Shown here: piece after piece, positions 16,142-24,955 of the stretch
Layout: every line of letters begins with the position of its first letter
Position numbering within the stretch: position 1 is the stretch's first letter
From: Actinospica sp035712985
GTDB lineage: Bacteria > Actinomycetota > Actinomycetes > Streptomycetales > Catenulisporaceae
NCBI GenBank assembly: GCA_035712985.1
Contig: DASTAE010000011.1
Location: 1 to 64,000, forward strand
Length of the DNA stretch: 64,000 bases
Direction of reading: 5' to 3'
Position numbers and translations under genes: made by a program
The notes under the pieces: generated by a model
Databases searched by the model: none
Told to the model about the DNA's origin: nothing
Seen by the model: only the letters and a program-made list of their open reading frames with translations

Positions 16142-16912
16142 GTGTCCGCCATGGACACTCAGCGATTCTTCGGCGGCGACGGTGCGGAGTTGGTCTTTCG
16201 GGAGGCGGGGGAGGGGGAGGGGCGGCCGTTGATCATGCTGCCGGGGTTCGCCGGCGGCGGGGCCCGGATGTTCGAGTACGGGCGGGGCGGGGCCTTCGGG
16301 ATCCGGGGGCGGCGGGTGGTCGTGCCGGACTTCCGGGGGCACGGGGACAGCGCTCGGCCGCACGATCGGGGAGCCTATCCGGCGGATGTGCTGGCGGATG
16401 ACGTGTTGGCGCTGGTCAGGCACCTGGGGTTCGCCGACGGGGAGTACGACCTCGGCGGGTATTCGCTGGGTGGGCGGGTGGTGGTCCGGGCGTTGGTGCG
16501 GGGAGCTCGGCCCCGGCGGGCGGTGGTGGCGGGGCAGGGGCTTGCGAAGGTCTGCGGGCCGCAGACGGGCGGCTCCAATCACCGGATGCTCACGGCGCTG
16601 GTCGCGGGGGACGAGCTGGAGGCCGGGTCGGCTGAGGCGCGGATGGCGCAGTGGCTGGAGACGCTCGGGGCGGATCCGCAGGCCTTGCTGCTGGTGTTGG
16701 AGTCGCTCGTGGCCACGTCGGAGGAGGAGTTGGCGGCGATCAGCGTTCCTACGCTGGTGGTGATCGGGGACGCGGATGAGCGTTCTGATGCCGATCAGCT
16801 GGCCGTGCGGATGGGCGATGCGCGGTTCGTGATGGTGCCCGGGGATCACGGGGGTGCGTTCAGTTCGCCGGAGTTGGCGGCGGCGGTCAGCGGATTTCTC
16901 GCTGGGGAGTGA
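16142..16912 (+). CDS. Alpha/beta-fold hydrolase
   Basis: 256 aa from GTG 16142; ATG 16151 (MDTQRFFGG) is an equally good start since neither has a clear ribosome site. The nucleophile elbow is GGYSLGG (Ser108), the oxyanion-hole region is LPGFAGGG, the acid is in IGDADERSD and the catalytic His in PGDHGGAF. Also VPDFRGHGDSARP. Typical cytoplasmic alpha/beta hydrolase of the esterase/haloperoxidase type; substrate unknown. Only 3 bp separate its stop from the convergent rho gene. Confidence 0.9.
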   Translation: MSAMDTQRFFGGDGAELVFREAGEGEGRPLIMLPGFAGGGARMFEYGRGGAFGIRGRRVVVPDFRGHGDSARPHDRGAYPADVLADDVLALVRHLGFADGEYDLGGYSLGGRVVVRALVRGARPRRAVVAGQGLAKVCGPQTGGSNHRMLTALVAGDELEAGSAEARMAQWLETLGADPQALLLVLESLVATSEEELAAISVPTLVVIGDADERSDADQLAVRMGDARFVMVPGDHGGAFSSPELAAAVSGFLAGE

Positions 16913-16915
16913 TGG

Positions 16916-18100
16916 TCAGTCGGCCGGGTGAGCCGGGGTGGTCTGGCGGATCTGGCGGAGGAAGTCGGCGTTCGTCGCGGTGTTCTTCATGCGCTCGAGC
17001 AGCAGCTCGGTGGACTGGGTGCCGGGCTGGGCGCTGAGCACCCGGCGCAGGCGGCGGACGGTGTCCAGCTCCTCGGCGGGGATGAGGAGCTCCTCGCGGC
17101 GGGTGCTGGAGCCGGACAACTCGATGGCGGGGAAGACGCGCTTGTCGGAGAGGGCGCGGTCCAGGCGCAGTTCCATGTTGCCGGTGCTCTTGAGCTCTTC
17201 GAAGAAGTAGTCGTCGGCGCGCGAACCGGTGTCGATCAGGGCGGTGGCCAGGATGGTGACGGAGCCGGCGTCCTCCAGGTTGCGGGCGGCGCCGAACAGT
17301 TGCTTGGGGCCGGCGACGGAGGCCGCGTCCACACCGCCGGAGAGGGTGCGGCCGCCGGGCTTGGCGGTGTTGTTGTGGGCGCGGCAGAGGCGGGTCAGGG
17401 AGTCGAGCAGGATGACCACGTCAGTGCCCTGCTCCGCCAGCCGCTTGGCGCGCTCGACGGCGAGGTCGGCGATGGCGATGTGCTCCTGCGCCGGACGGTC
17501 GAACGTCGAGGCGATGACCTCGCCGCCGATGGCGCGGCGCATGTCGGTGACCTCCTCGGGGCGCTCGTCGAGCAGGATGACCATCAGGTGGCATTCGGGG
17601 TGGTTGGCCTCCACGGCCCGCGCGATGGACTGCAGCAGTTGGGTCTTGCCGGTCTTCGGCGGGGCGACGATCATGCCGCGCTGGCCCTTGCCGATCGGCG
17701 CGAGCAGGTCGATGATCCGGGTGCCGGACACGCCGGGGCCGGTCTCGAGGCGCAGCCGCTCGCTCGGGTGGACGGGGGTGAGCTCGGCGAAGCGGGGCCG
17801 GGTCACGCGCAGGTCGGCCGGGGCGCCGTTGATCAGCTCGACGCGGGCCAGCGGCTTCGCCTTGCCCTGCGCGGGCTTCGTCGAGGCCGTGCCGACGACG
17901 AGGTCGCCGCTGCGCAGCTTGTGCTTGCGGATCAGCTCGGCGGGCAGGTACAGGTCTTGCGGACCCGGCAGGTAGCCGGCGCACCTCAGGAAGCCGTGCT
18001 GGCCCTGCAGGTCGGCGATGCCGCTGACGGGCTCGAGGGGGATGGAGGAAGGGGCCGTCTCGGAACGGGCGGCCGCGGGGCGGTCAAGAGTGGTGGTCAT
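16916..18100 (-). CDS. rho: Short transcription termination factor Rho
   Basis: 394 aa from ATG 18098-18100, with AAGGA 8 bp upstream. It begins almost at the cold-shock-like RNA-binding domain (HGFLRCAGYLPGPQDLYLP, about residues 35-53). It lacks the N-terminal helical domain of E. coli Rho and the long Arg-rich insert usual in actinobacterial Rho. The hexameric RecA-type motor is complete: Walker A APPKTGKT (146-153), LLDERPEEV, Walker B VVILLDSLTRL, Q-loop region around LSGGVDAASVAGPK, R-loop TALIDTGSRADD. Gln154 stands where E. coli has Met186. A second, longer Rho elsewhere in the genome is likely (inference). The gene has a ~210-nt leader, suggesting autoregulation by attenuation. Confidence 0.92.
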   Translation of the reverse strand: MTTTLDRPAAARSETAPSSIPLEPVSGIADLQGQHGFLRCAGYLPGPQDLYLPAELIRKHKLRSGDLVVGTASTKPAQGKAKPLARVELINGAPADLRVTRPRFAELTPVHPSERLRLETGPGVSGTRIIDLLAPIGKGQRGMIVAPPKTGKTQLLQSIARAVEANHPECHLMVILLDERPEEVTDMRRAIGGEVIASTFDRPAQEHIAIADLAVERAKRLAEQGTDVVILLDSLTRLCRAHNNTAKPGGRTLSGGVDAASVAGPKQLFGAARNLEDAGSVTILATALIDTGSRADDYFFEELKSTGNMELRLDRALSDKRVFPAIELSGSSTRREELLIPAEELDTVRRLRRVLSAQPGTQSTELLLERMKNTATNADFLRQIRQTTPAHPAD

Positions 18101-18460
18101 GTCAGTATCCTTAGAATGAATGAAAATAAGTAGGTGCGATGGCACGGCGCGGCACGGGCCGCGGCGGCTCGGACTCATCACGAGCGCATGCGGGTTGACG
18201 TGCGGCGATATGGGAAAACTTGCGACGAATAGTAAGCGTCGCTGCGCAGAGATTCGGGGCTTGCGTCACCGGACTCGGGTCTACGGTGAAAAGTCGCGCC
18301 CCCTACGCTCTTCGCAGTATAGCACATGCCCCGGATCGGGGTTCCGGAACCGCAGAGGCTTGATGGGCGCCTCGGGCGGACCTATCGTCAGCACGTTCGC
18401 GCCCGCCCTTAACGGAATAAGCGGGCAAAAAACAATCTAGCTTCCTTGGAGGGCGCCGCG
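18101..18460. other. Intergenic region between rho and the GH3 gene
   Basis: 360 bp without a gene. It carries the rho leader and promoter (18309-18324) and, near the GH3 gene, an inverted repeat GCCCGC (18401-18406)/GCGGGC (18421-18426) with a 14-nt loop followed by six A. The ribosome site of the GH3 gene (TTGGAGGGC, 18446-18454) closes the region. I see no small ORF with a good ribosome site and no known riboswitch. Confidence 0.6.
18316..18324 (-). promoter_or_regulatory. Extended -10 promoter of rho
   Basis: On the minus strand TGCTATACT matches an extended -10 (TG-n-TATAAT) in a very GC-rich context. No good -35 is seen at 17 bp. Transcription would start near 18309, giving a 5' leader of about 210 nt. 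Confidence 0.55.
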
Positions 18461-20911
18461 ATGTCGCGTGGTCACCGCACGAAGCTCATCAAGTCTGTCC
18501 TGAGTCCCGCTGTGCTGCTGGCGGCGACGACGGGCCTCTTCCTCATCCCGGCCGGCCCGGCCGGGGCGGGATCCGGCCCGCTCTACCTGAACTCCTCGGC
18601 CGCTCTGCAGGCGCGGGTCTCCGACCTGCTGGGCCGGATGACGCTGCAGGAGGAGGCCGGCCAGATGGATCAGCAGCTGGTCGACAACCTGACCGATCCC
18701 GACTCCACGACCTGCGGCGGGAACAGCGGCTTCGGGATGCCGAACACCGCCTGCATGCAGAAGATCCTGGTCACCGACGATGTCGGGTCCGTACTGGCCG
18801 GAGGCACCGACAACCCGCCGGACACCAGCGGCAAGGGCGGCGTCGGGAACACCGGGTACGACTGGGCCAATGAGTACAACATCATCCAGCAGTACGCTGT
18901 TTCCCACTCGCGGCTGCACATTCCGCTGATCTTCGGCATCGACGCGGTCCACGGGGTCGGGCACCCGTGGCAGGCGCCGCTGTTCCCGCAGTCCATCGGC
19001 ATGGGTGCGAGCTGGGACACGGCCGCGGCGTACGCGGAGGGCCGGCTGACCGCGAACGCGCTGCGGTCCACCGGCTGGAACTGGGCGTTCGCGCCGGTGC
19101 AGGACCTCGCGCGGGACAACCGATGGGGCCGCTACTACGAGACCTGGGCCGAGGAGCCGGCGCTGTCCGCGGCGCTCGGCGCGGCCGACGTCAAGGGCAT
19201 GCAGGCCTCGGCGGGCTCCGGCTCGCTCGGCGTGTCCGCGACGGTGAAGCACTTCGCCGGCTACTCCGAATCGGTGAACGGGCACGACCGGAACGAGGCG
19301 CTGCTCCCGCTGAACTATCTGCAGTCGACGATCCTGCCCTCGTACGCGGGCGGCATCGACGCGGGCGCCGGGGCGGTCATGGTCGACTCCGGGTCGATCA
19401 ACGGCGTGCCCGCCACCTCCTCGCACTATCTGCTCACTGACATCCTGCGCAAGCAGATGGGCTTCCAGGGCGTCGTGATCAGCGACTACCAGGACGTCAT
19501 CGCGCTGCAGAGCACGTATCACATCGCCGCCGACCTGCCGGGCGCCGTGGCCGACGCGGTGAACGCGGGCGTCGACATGAGCATGGAGGTCTCCGGGCCC
19601 GACCAGTGGCAGAGCGCCATCGTGCAGGACGTGAAGAACGGCAAGATCTCGAAGGCGCGGATCGACCAGGCCGTTCGCCGCATCCTGACGATGAAGTTCC
19701 AGCTCGGACTGTTCGACCAGCCCTGCGTCGCCAACCCGAACACCCCGTGCGTCGACGCGAACGCCGCCGACGCGGCCGTGACCGCGGGCCGCGACCAGAC
19801 GCTGTCGGCGGCCGAGGAGTCGATGACGCTGCTGCGCAACCAGAACGGCGCGCTCCCGCTGTCCGCGTCCGCGCATGTCGTGGTCACCGGCCCGAGCGCC
19901 GACTCGATGACCAACCAGCTCGGCGGCTGGAGCGTGAGCTGGCAGGGCGTGTACGGGGCCGGACACGTCTGCTGCATGGGGCCCGCGAATCAGATCCCGC
20001 CGGGCACGACCGTGTGGAAGGGTATCCAGGCCGCGGACTCGAACGCCGTGTACGCGCCCGACCAGGCCTCGGCCGTCGCCGACGCCTCCAGCGCGGACGC
20101 GTACGTCGTCGCGGTGGGGGAGAAGGCGTACGCGGAGGGGCTCGGCGACAACCCGGCCCCCGCGCTGCCTCCGGACCAGACCGCGCTGATCTCCGCGCTC
20201 GAGGCGACCGGCAAGCCGGTGATCGTCGTGGTGATCGCGGGCCGGCCGCTCGGGCTCGGTTCGGCCGAGAAGGCGAACGCGGTCCTGATGGCCTATCAGG
20301 GTGACACCGAGGCGGGCACGGCGATCGCCGAGACGGTCTTCGGCAAGCTCGATCCGAGCGGGCACCTCTCGGTGAGCTGGCCCTCGGACGCCTCGACCGT
20401 CGGCGGCGACTTCGACGGGTCCGCGCCCTCGCCGCTGGGCGACGAGCCGAAGTTCTTCGACCAGTTGGCCGGGACCGGCTCGGGGCCGGGGCATGCCTAC
20501 AACCCGCTCTATCCCTTCGGATTCGGGCTGTCGTACACGACCTTCGGCGTCAGCAACCTGACGGTCACACCCACCGTGCACGCCCACGGCGATGGGACCG
20601 CGACCTTCACCGTGACCAACACGGGGACGACCGCGGGCACGGACATCGTTCCGGTGTACGTGGCGCAGCCGGTCAGCGCCGTGCTGGTGCCGCCGCAACG
20701 CCTCGTCGGCTGGGCCCGCGTCACGCTGGCGCCCGGGGCGTCGAGCACCGTGCACGTCAGCTTCCCGGCGTCCGACCTGGCCGTGAGCCAGGGCGACATC
20801 GACTCGGCCGCCGCGCCGACCGTCGAGTCGGGCAGCTACATCCTGCAGATCGACAAGGACGACACCACGCCGTACGACGTGGCGGCGTCGGCGAACTTCT
20901 CGATTTCGTAG
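18461..20911 (+). CDS. Secreted glycoside hydrolase family 3 beta-glucosidase-like enzyme
   Basis: 816 aa. ATG 18461 lies after TTGGAGGGC. A signal peptide (about residues 1-36, ending PAGPAGA) indicates export. The GH3 N-terminal barrel follows, with FGIDAVHGVGHPW, ATVKHFAGYSESVNGHDRNE and the catalytic nucleophile Asp in GVVISDYQDV (near residue 340). Then comes the GH3 C-terminal alpha/beta domain (MTLLRNQNGALPL, GEKAYAEG) and a fibronectin-III-like tail (about 690-816). Family members release glucose or xylose from beta-linked oligosaccharides. Transcription probably ends at the large inverted repeat 10 bp downstream. Confidence 0.93.
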   Translation: MSRGHRTKLIKSVLSPAVLLAATTGLFLIPAGPAGAGSGPLYLNSSAALQARVSDLLGRMTLQEEAGQMDQQLVDNLTDPDSTTCGGNSGFGMPNTACMQKILVTDDVGSVLAGGTDNPPDTSGKGGVGNTGYDWANEYNIIQQYAVSHSRLHIPLIFGIDAVHGVGHPWQAPLFPQSIGMGASWDTAAAYAEGRLTANALRSTGWNWAFAPVQDLARDNRWGRYYETWAEEPALSAALGAADVKGMQASAGSGSLGVSATVKHFAGYSESVNGHDRNEALLPLNYLQSTILPSYAGGIDAGAGAVMVDSGSINGVPATSSHYLLTDILRKQMGFQGVVISDYQDVIALQSTYHIAADLPGAVADAVNAGVDMSMEVSGPDQWQSAIVQDVKNGKISKARIDQAVRRILTMKFQLGLFDQPCVANPNTPCVDANAADAAVTAGRDQTLSAAEESMTLLRNQNGALPLSASAHVVVTGPSADSMTNQLGGWSVSWQGVYGAGHVCCMGPANQIPPGTTVWKGIQAADSNAVYAPDQASAVADASSADAYVVAVGEKAYAEGLGDNPAPALPPDQTALISALEATGKPVIVVVIAGRPLGLGSAEKANAVLMAYQGDTEAGTAIAETVFGKLDPSGHLSVSWPSDASTVGGDFDGSAPSPLGDEPKFFDQLAGTGSGPGHAYNPLYPFGFGLSYTTFGVSNLTVTPTVHAHGDGTATFTVTNTGTTAGTDIVPVYVAQPVSAVLVPPQRLVGWARVTLAPGASSTVHVSFPASDLAVSQGDIDSAAAPTVESGSYILQIDKDDTTPYDVAASANFSIS

Positions 20912-20915
20912 GAAG

Positions 20916-22265
20916 TCATTCGCTGTGGTGCGCCGGCCTCCGGCGCACCACAGCGATCCCGCCCTGGCCCGGCGCCCAGGCGACGCCGCGGGAGTGCCAG
21001 CGCTCGTCGGGCTCGTCGGTCGTGGCGATCTCGAACTCGCGCAGCAGGGTACGGAGAACGACGTCCATCTCCATCGTCGCGAACGCGGCTCCGATGCAGC
21101 GCCGCGTGCCGCCGCCGAAGGGGACCCACGAGTACGTGTCCGGATTCACCCCGACGAAGCGGTCCGGGTCGAAGGCCGCGGCGTTCGGGAAGACCGAGTC
21201 GTCCTCGTGGATCAGGCTGATCGAGACCATGATGCTGAAGCCGCGCGGCAGCACCCACGGCCCGATCGGGACCGCCTCGCCGCGCACCTTGCGGCCGGTG
21301 ATATCGATCACCGGACGGGTTCGCTGCACCTCCACGATCGTGGCTTTGCGCAGTTCGGAGCCGCCCTCGTCGGCCTCGGCCACGAGCCGGCGCAGGATCT
21401 CCGGGTGGCGGCGGACGCGCTCGACGGCCCACGCGAGCGTGGTCGCGGTGGTCTCGTGGCCCGCGGCGAGCAGCGTGAGCAGCTGGTCGGCCACGGCGCG
21501 CGGGGACATCGCCTCGCCGTCGTCGTAGCGGGCCTGGAGCATCAGGGCCAGGATGTCGTTGCGCCGGTCGAGGTTCGGGTCGGCCTGCGCGGTCGCGATC
21601 AGGCGGTCGATGATCTCGTCGAAGCGGCGGCGGTAGATCCGGAACCGGCCCCACGGGCTGAAGCGGCCGAGGTCGAGCTCCGGGCCCGGCATGATCGTCA
21701 GCTTCGAGCCGAGCGTCACCATCGGCGGGAGCAGTTCGCGCAGCGCCTTGAACTCCTCGCCCTGCGCGCCGAACACCGCGCGCAGGATGGCGTTGAGCGT
21801 GATCCGCATCATCGATTCCTGCGTCGCGAAGGGCACCCCCTCGGGCCACGTGGCGATCTCGCGCAGCGTCTCCTCCTCGATGATCCCCTCGTACGACTGC
21901 ACGCGGCGGCCGTGGAAGGGCGGGAGCAGCAGCTTGCGCTGGCGCTTGTGCTCGTCGCCGTCGAGGTTGAAGAAGGACTGCCCGCCGAGCACGCGGCCGA
22001 GGTTCGGCTCCATGTTGCCGATCAGCTCGGGGCTGGTGGTGAACAGCTGCTTGACCAGCGCGGGTTCGCTCAGGAACACGGTCGGGCCCCAGGCCGGCAG
22101 CCGCAGCGTGAAGGTGGGCCCGTAGCGGTCGCTCAGCCGGCGGGTCACCCGGCGGCGGTTGGCGGCGAACGCGAAGCCGTGCAGCCGGGAGCCGCGCCGC
22201 GGACCAGGCGGAACGCGCACAGCGGCCTTCGTGCTCGCGGACTTCTCGGTGGCCAGGTCGGTCAT
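20916..22265 (-). CDS. Cytochrome P450
   Basis: 449 aa from ATG 22263-22265, with AAGGAG 7 bp upstream. No membrane anchor, so a soluble bacterial P450. Motifs: I-helix AAGHETTATTLAW, the K-helix region EVQRTRPVIDITGRKV (the E-x-x-R glutamate and arginine), and the heme loop FGGGTRRCIGAAFA with the Cys ligand. Sequence style resembles the CYP110/CYP135/CYP138-like group of actinomycetes (tentative). Electrons must come from ferredoxins encoded elsewhere. It is divergent from a TetR gene with palindromes between them, so substrate-induced derepression is likely. The last 12 codons are built from one arm-loop-arm inverted repeat. Confidence 0.93.
   Translation of the reverse strand: MTDLATEKSASTKAAVRVPPGPRRGSRLHGFAFAANRRRVTRRLSDRYGPTFTLRLPAWGPTVFLSEPALVKQLFTTSPELIGNMEPNLGRVLGGQSFFNLDGDEHKRQRKLLLPPFHGRRVQSYEGIIEEETLREIATWPEGVPFATQESMMRITLNAILRAVFGAQGEEFKALRELLPPMVTLGSKLTIMPGPELDLGRFSPWGRFRIYRRRFDEIIDRLIATAQADPNLDRRNDILALMLQARYDDGEAMSPRAVADQLLTLLAAGHETTATTLAWAVERVRRHPEILRRLVAEADEGGSELRKATIVEVQRTRPVIDITGRKVRGEAVPIGPWVLPRGFSIMVSISLIHEDDSVFPNAAAFDPDRFVGVNPDTYSWVPFGGGTRRCIGAAFATMEMDVVLRTLLREFEIATTDEPDERWHSRGVAWAPGQGGIAVVRRRPAHHSE
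20921..20955. terminator. Perfect 16-bp inverted repeat at convergent gene ends
   Basis: CGCTGTGGTGCGCCGG (20921-20936), loop CCT, then the exact reverse complement (20940-20955). It lies just after the GH3 stop and inside the last codons of the P450 gene. There is no T-run on either side, so it would be a U-less hairpin terminator working in both directions (inference). Confidence 0.7.
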
Positions 22266-22290
22266 GACCGCTCCTTCGCGGGCAACGGCG

Positions 22291-22331
22291 TGGTACTGGC
22301 GAGTACCAGGCTGACGGTACTCCTCCGTACC
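22291..22331. promoter_or_regulatory. Two TetR-type palindromes between P450 and tetR
   Basis: TGGTACT-GGCG-AGTACCA (22291-22308) is a perfect inverted repeat. GGTAC-TCCTCC-GTACC (22316-22331) is a second one with the same arms, with centres 24 bp apart. They lie between the divergent P450 (start 22265) and TetR (start 22394) genes and are good operator candidates for that TetR. Confidence 0.7.
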
Positions 22332-22393
22332 GGGCCGCACAAGGCGCGCGGCGCTCGATGAGGGCGCGGCCGGAATGGGATAATGGCCGGACG

Positions 22394-23017
22394 ATGACCG
22401 CCACCGCCGCGCACGCCGCAGACCCGGACGCCCCCGAAGCCGCGCCCTATCGGCAGCGGCTGGTCGACGGGTTGGCCGTCGCCATCCGGGAACGCGGGTA
22501 CCGCGACACGACGGTCGCCGACATCGTCCGGCACGCGCGCACCTCGCGGCGCACGTTCTACGCGGAGTTCTCGACCAAGGACGAGTGCTACGTCGCGCTG
22601 CTCTACGCGACGAACGCGAAGATGCGGCACCGGATCGAGTCGTCGGTGGACCAGTCGGCGCCGTGGCGGCACCAGGTGCGGCAGGCGGTCGAGGCGTACA
22701 TCGAGGCGGTGGCCTCGGAGCCGGAGATCATGGTCAGTTGGATCCGCGAGCTGCCCGCGCTCGGCACCGTGGCCCGCACGGTGCAGCGCGAGGCGATCGA
22801 TTCGATGACCGAGATGCTGTTGACGCTCACCGACACCGAGGTCTTCCGGCAGGCGAAGGTGGGGCCGCTGTCCCGCCCGATGGCCCTGCTGCTGCTCGGC
22901 GGCATCAGAGAGCTGACCGCGACCACGGTCGAGGACGGCGGCGAGATCCGCGATCTCGCCGGGGTCGCGACCAGGGCGGCGACGGCGCTGCTGGCGGCGT
23001 CGCAGGATGCTGCTTAG
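22394..23017 (+). CDS. TetR family transcriptional regulator (P450-linked)
   Basis: 207 aa from ATG 22394; an in-frame start 36 bp upstream (22358) is less likely. HTH at about residues 37-56 (TTVADIVRHARTSRRTFYAE), then an all-helical effector domain with FSTKDECYVALLYATNAKMR. Divergent from the P450 gene, with two shared-arm palindromes in the 128-bp gap, so it probably represses both. Ligand unknown; a P450 substrate is the natural guess. It ends 22 bp before the convergent sigma-GH128 gene. Confidence 0.92.
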   Translation: MTATAAHAADPDAPEAAPYRQRLVDGLAVAIRERGYRDTTVADIVRHARTSRRTFYAEFSTKDECYVALLYATNAKMRHRIESSVDQSAPWRHQVRQAVEAYIEAVASEPEIMVSWIRELPALGTVARTVQREAIDSMTEMLLTLTDTEVFRQAKVGPLSRPMALLLLGGIRELTATTVEDGGEIRDLAGVATRAATALLAASQDAA

Positions 23018-23038
23018 CGCCGAGAGGCATGGCGGCCG

Positions 23039-24886
23039 CTACTTCGCCGCCTCGTAGGCCGTGCCGACCGGGGTGATGACCGGGCCGGGCTGGAAGAGCC
23101 CGGTGCTCGGCAGCCCGCTGGTCGCGCCGAGCCCGAACCAGGCGTAACGCTGCACGTAGGGGAGGCCGTCCAGCATCGACGTGGCGGCCGTCAGAAATGC
23201 GGCCTGCCGCGTCTCGCTCGGGTACTGCGCGCCGCCGCTGCCGAAGCTGATCAGCGCGAACTCGGTCAGCCAGATCGGCAGGTGGTAGCGCGCGTATACG
23301 TCCTCGATGTAAGTCCGCAGTTCGCCGACGGCGCTGCTCGTGTCGAAGTTCGAGCCGTACCAGTGCAGCGTGATGAAGTTGACGCGGTAGCCGCGCTGCC
23401 GCGCGCCGGACATGAACTGGTCGAGCCAGCCGCCCGCGTTCGCGGCGCCGTTGGCCACGGCCGGCGAGCCGAGTTCGAGCCCTGTGTTCATCAGCTGCGG
23501 CCACAGGCCGAGAGCCTGGCTCGGCGTCATGTTCGACTGCGCGCTCATGTCCGGCTCGTTGAAGCCGAGGACGCAGGCGCAGCTCGTCGAGCTCTTGGCC
23601 TGCGCCAGCGCCGAGGAGGTGACGCTGCTGGAGCCCCAGATCATCGGCACGAAACCCACGTGGCTCGCGGAGATGCCCTGGTCGCTGGTGGACCACGTGT
23701 AGTACCAGGAGGCCCCTGATTCGGCGAGAGCCTGGTCAGCGCCGCTGAAGCTCCACGCGCCGACGCCCTTGCGGTCGCCGGCCCGCGTTGTCGCGGGCGG
23801 AACGACGACGGCGGGCTTCGTGCTCGCGCTGGTGCGCGGCGCGGCGGTCGTGCGCGGCGGAGTCGGGCTCGCCGAGGTCGCGCTCGGCACGACGACCGTA
23901 GTGATCGCGGCCGGACGCGTCGCCGCGACCGTGACCGGGGCGGTGGGCCCGCCGCCCGGGAAGAATACGTACGCCGCGACGGCCGCCGCGGCCACCCCCG
24001 CTCCGGCGACCACGACCGGCGGCGAGGTGACGAGCGCGTGCGGGAGCAGACGCGGATGCCTGCGCGGCAGTCGACGGCGGACCGCGCGGCCGGTCGTCGT
24101 CGGGTGCCCGACCGCCGCCTGAAGCGCGACCGGCACCGGGACCAGCGGCATTCCGCGCAGCAGACGGCCGACCGGGACGAGCGCGCGCTCGCGGGGAGCG
24201 CAGATCTCGCACTGGCGCAGATGACGCTCGAAACGCTTGCGCCACAACGGCGTCGGCGTGCCGTCCCACTGCGCGGCGACCGAACGCAGGCCACCGCAAC
24301 GCCCGGCGTCACGCAGCGCCTCGACGATCATGCGAGCCGCGTCGAGCCGGCGCTTGAGCCGGTGCACGCGCACGGCCGCATGCGTCGCGGAGACGCCGAG
24401 GGCTTGGGCGAGTTCGCGGCGTTCGAGGTGTCCGCTCTCCTCCAGCCACCACAGCGAGAGCAGTTCGCGGTCCTCGGTGTCGAGCCAGCGGGTGGCCTCG
24501 GCGACGCCGCGACGCTGCTCCGTCAGGCCCAGCCGCAGGATCGTGACCCCGGCGAAGTCGGAGCCGGGGTCGGCGTATTCGGTCGACTCGTCGCGGACCT
24601 CCGTGCGGGATTCCGCGGTGCTGCGCTTGCGGCCGAGGTCGCGTGCCTGCCGCAGCGTGATCGCCACCAGCCAGGAGCGGTACGACTCGGGCTGCTGCAG
24701 CTCGCCGATCCCGCGCACGACGCGCAGCATCGTCTCCTGCACGACGTCGTCCACGTCGGCGTGCCCGCTCAGCGCCCGGCCCGCGAGGTTGTAGACCAGC
24801 GGCATCGAGGCGGCCAGCAGCGCGTCGAGCGCCCGCCGATCGCCGGAACGCGCCGCGTTGACGAGGTCGGGTTCGGGGAAGGTCAT
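23039..24886 (-). CDS. ECF sigma factor fused to zinc-finger, transmembrane helix and extracellular GH128 domain
   Basis: 615 aa from ATG 24884-24886; an in-frame ATG at 24919 is possible. Order: sigma region 2 (about residues 8-95, VDDVVQETMLRVVRGI), sigma region 4 (about 135-190, RRELAQALGVSATHAAVRVH), an anti-sigma zinc motif H222-x3-C226-x2-C229, one membrane helix (about 290-309, VVVAGAGVAAAAVAAYVFF), a Thr/Pro/Ser-rich wall-spanning linker (about 311-370) and a glycosyl hydrolase core (about 372-615). The hydrolase keeps both catalytic Glu of GH128-like enzymes: GFNEPDM (E444) and WLTEFA (E542). Read as one chain, a carbohydrate hydrolase outside is wired to a sigma factor inside. Fused ECF proteins are known from actinobacterial surveys, but activity and trigger of this one are unknown. 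Confidence 0.9.
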   Translation of the reverse strand: MTFPEPDLVNAARSGDRRALDALLAASMPLVYNLAGRALSGHADVDDVVQETMLRVVRGIGELQQPESYRSWLVAITLRQARDLGRKRSTAESRTEVRDESTEYADPGSDFAGVTILRLGLTEQRRGVAEATRWLDTEDRELLSLWWLEESGHLERRELAQALGVSATHAAVRVHRLKRRLDAARMIVEALRDAGRCGGLRSVAAQWDGTPTPLWRKRFERHLRQCEICAPRERALVPVGRLLRGMPLVPVPVALQAAVGHPTTTGRAVRRRLPRRHPRLLPHALVTSPPVVVAGAGVAAAAVAAYVFFPGGGPTAPVTVAATRPAAITTVVVPSATSASPTPPRTTAAPRTSASTKPAVVVPPATTRAGDRKGVGAWSFSGADQALAESGASWYYTWSTSDQGISASHVGFVPMIWGSSSVTSSALAQAKSSTSCACVLGFNEPDMSAQSNMTPSQALGLWPQLMNTGLELGSPAVANGAANAGGWLDQFMSGARQRGYRVNFITLHWYGSNFDTSSAVGELRTYIEDVYARYHLPIWLTEFALISFGSGGAQYPSETRQAAFLTAATSMLDGLPYVQRYAWFGLGATSGLPSTGLFQPGPVITPVGTAYEAAK

Positions 24887-24955
24887 GAGCTCACACCCCA
24901 GGTCGCGCGACAGTCGCATTCGCCCGTGCAGGTAAGCACACGGGCCGCATCGTCG

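Noticed and set aside
16916..18100. Rho as a bicyclomycin-resistance determinant
   Set aside because: Only one residue near the P-loop differs visibly, the Leu of LLDERPEE is kept, and no bicyclomycin gene is nearby.
18401..18426. Inverted repeat before the GH3 gene as a terminator
   Set aside because: On the plus strand it is followed by A residues, the stem is only 6 bp and the loop is 14 nt; its orientation does not suit either neighbouring gene's end.
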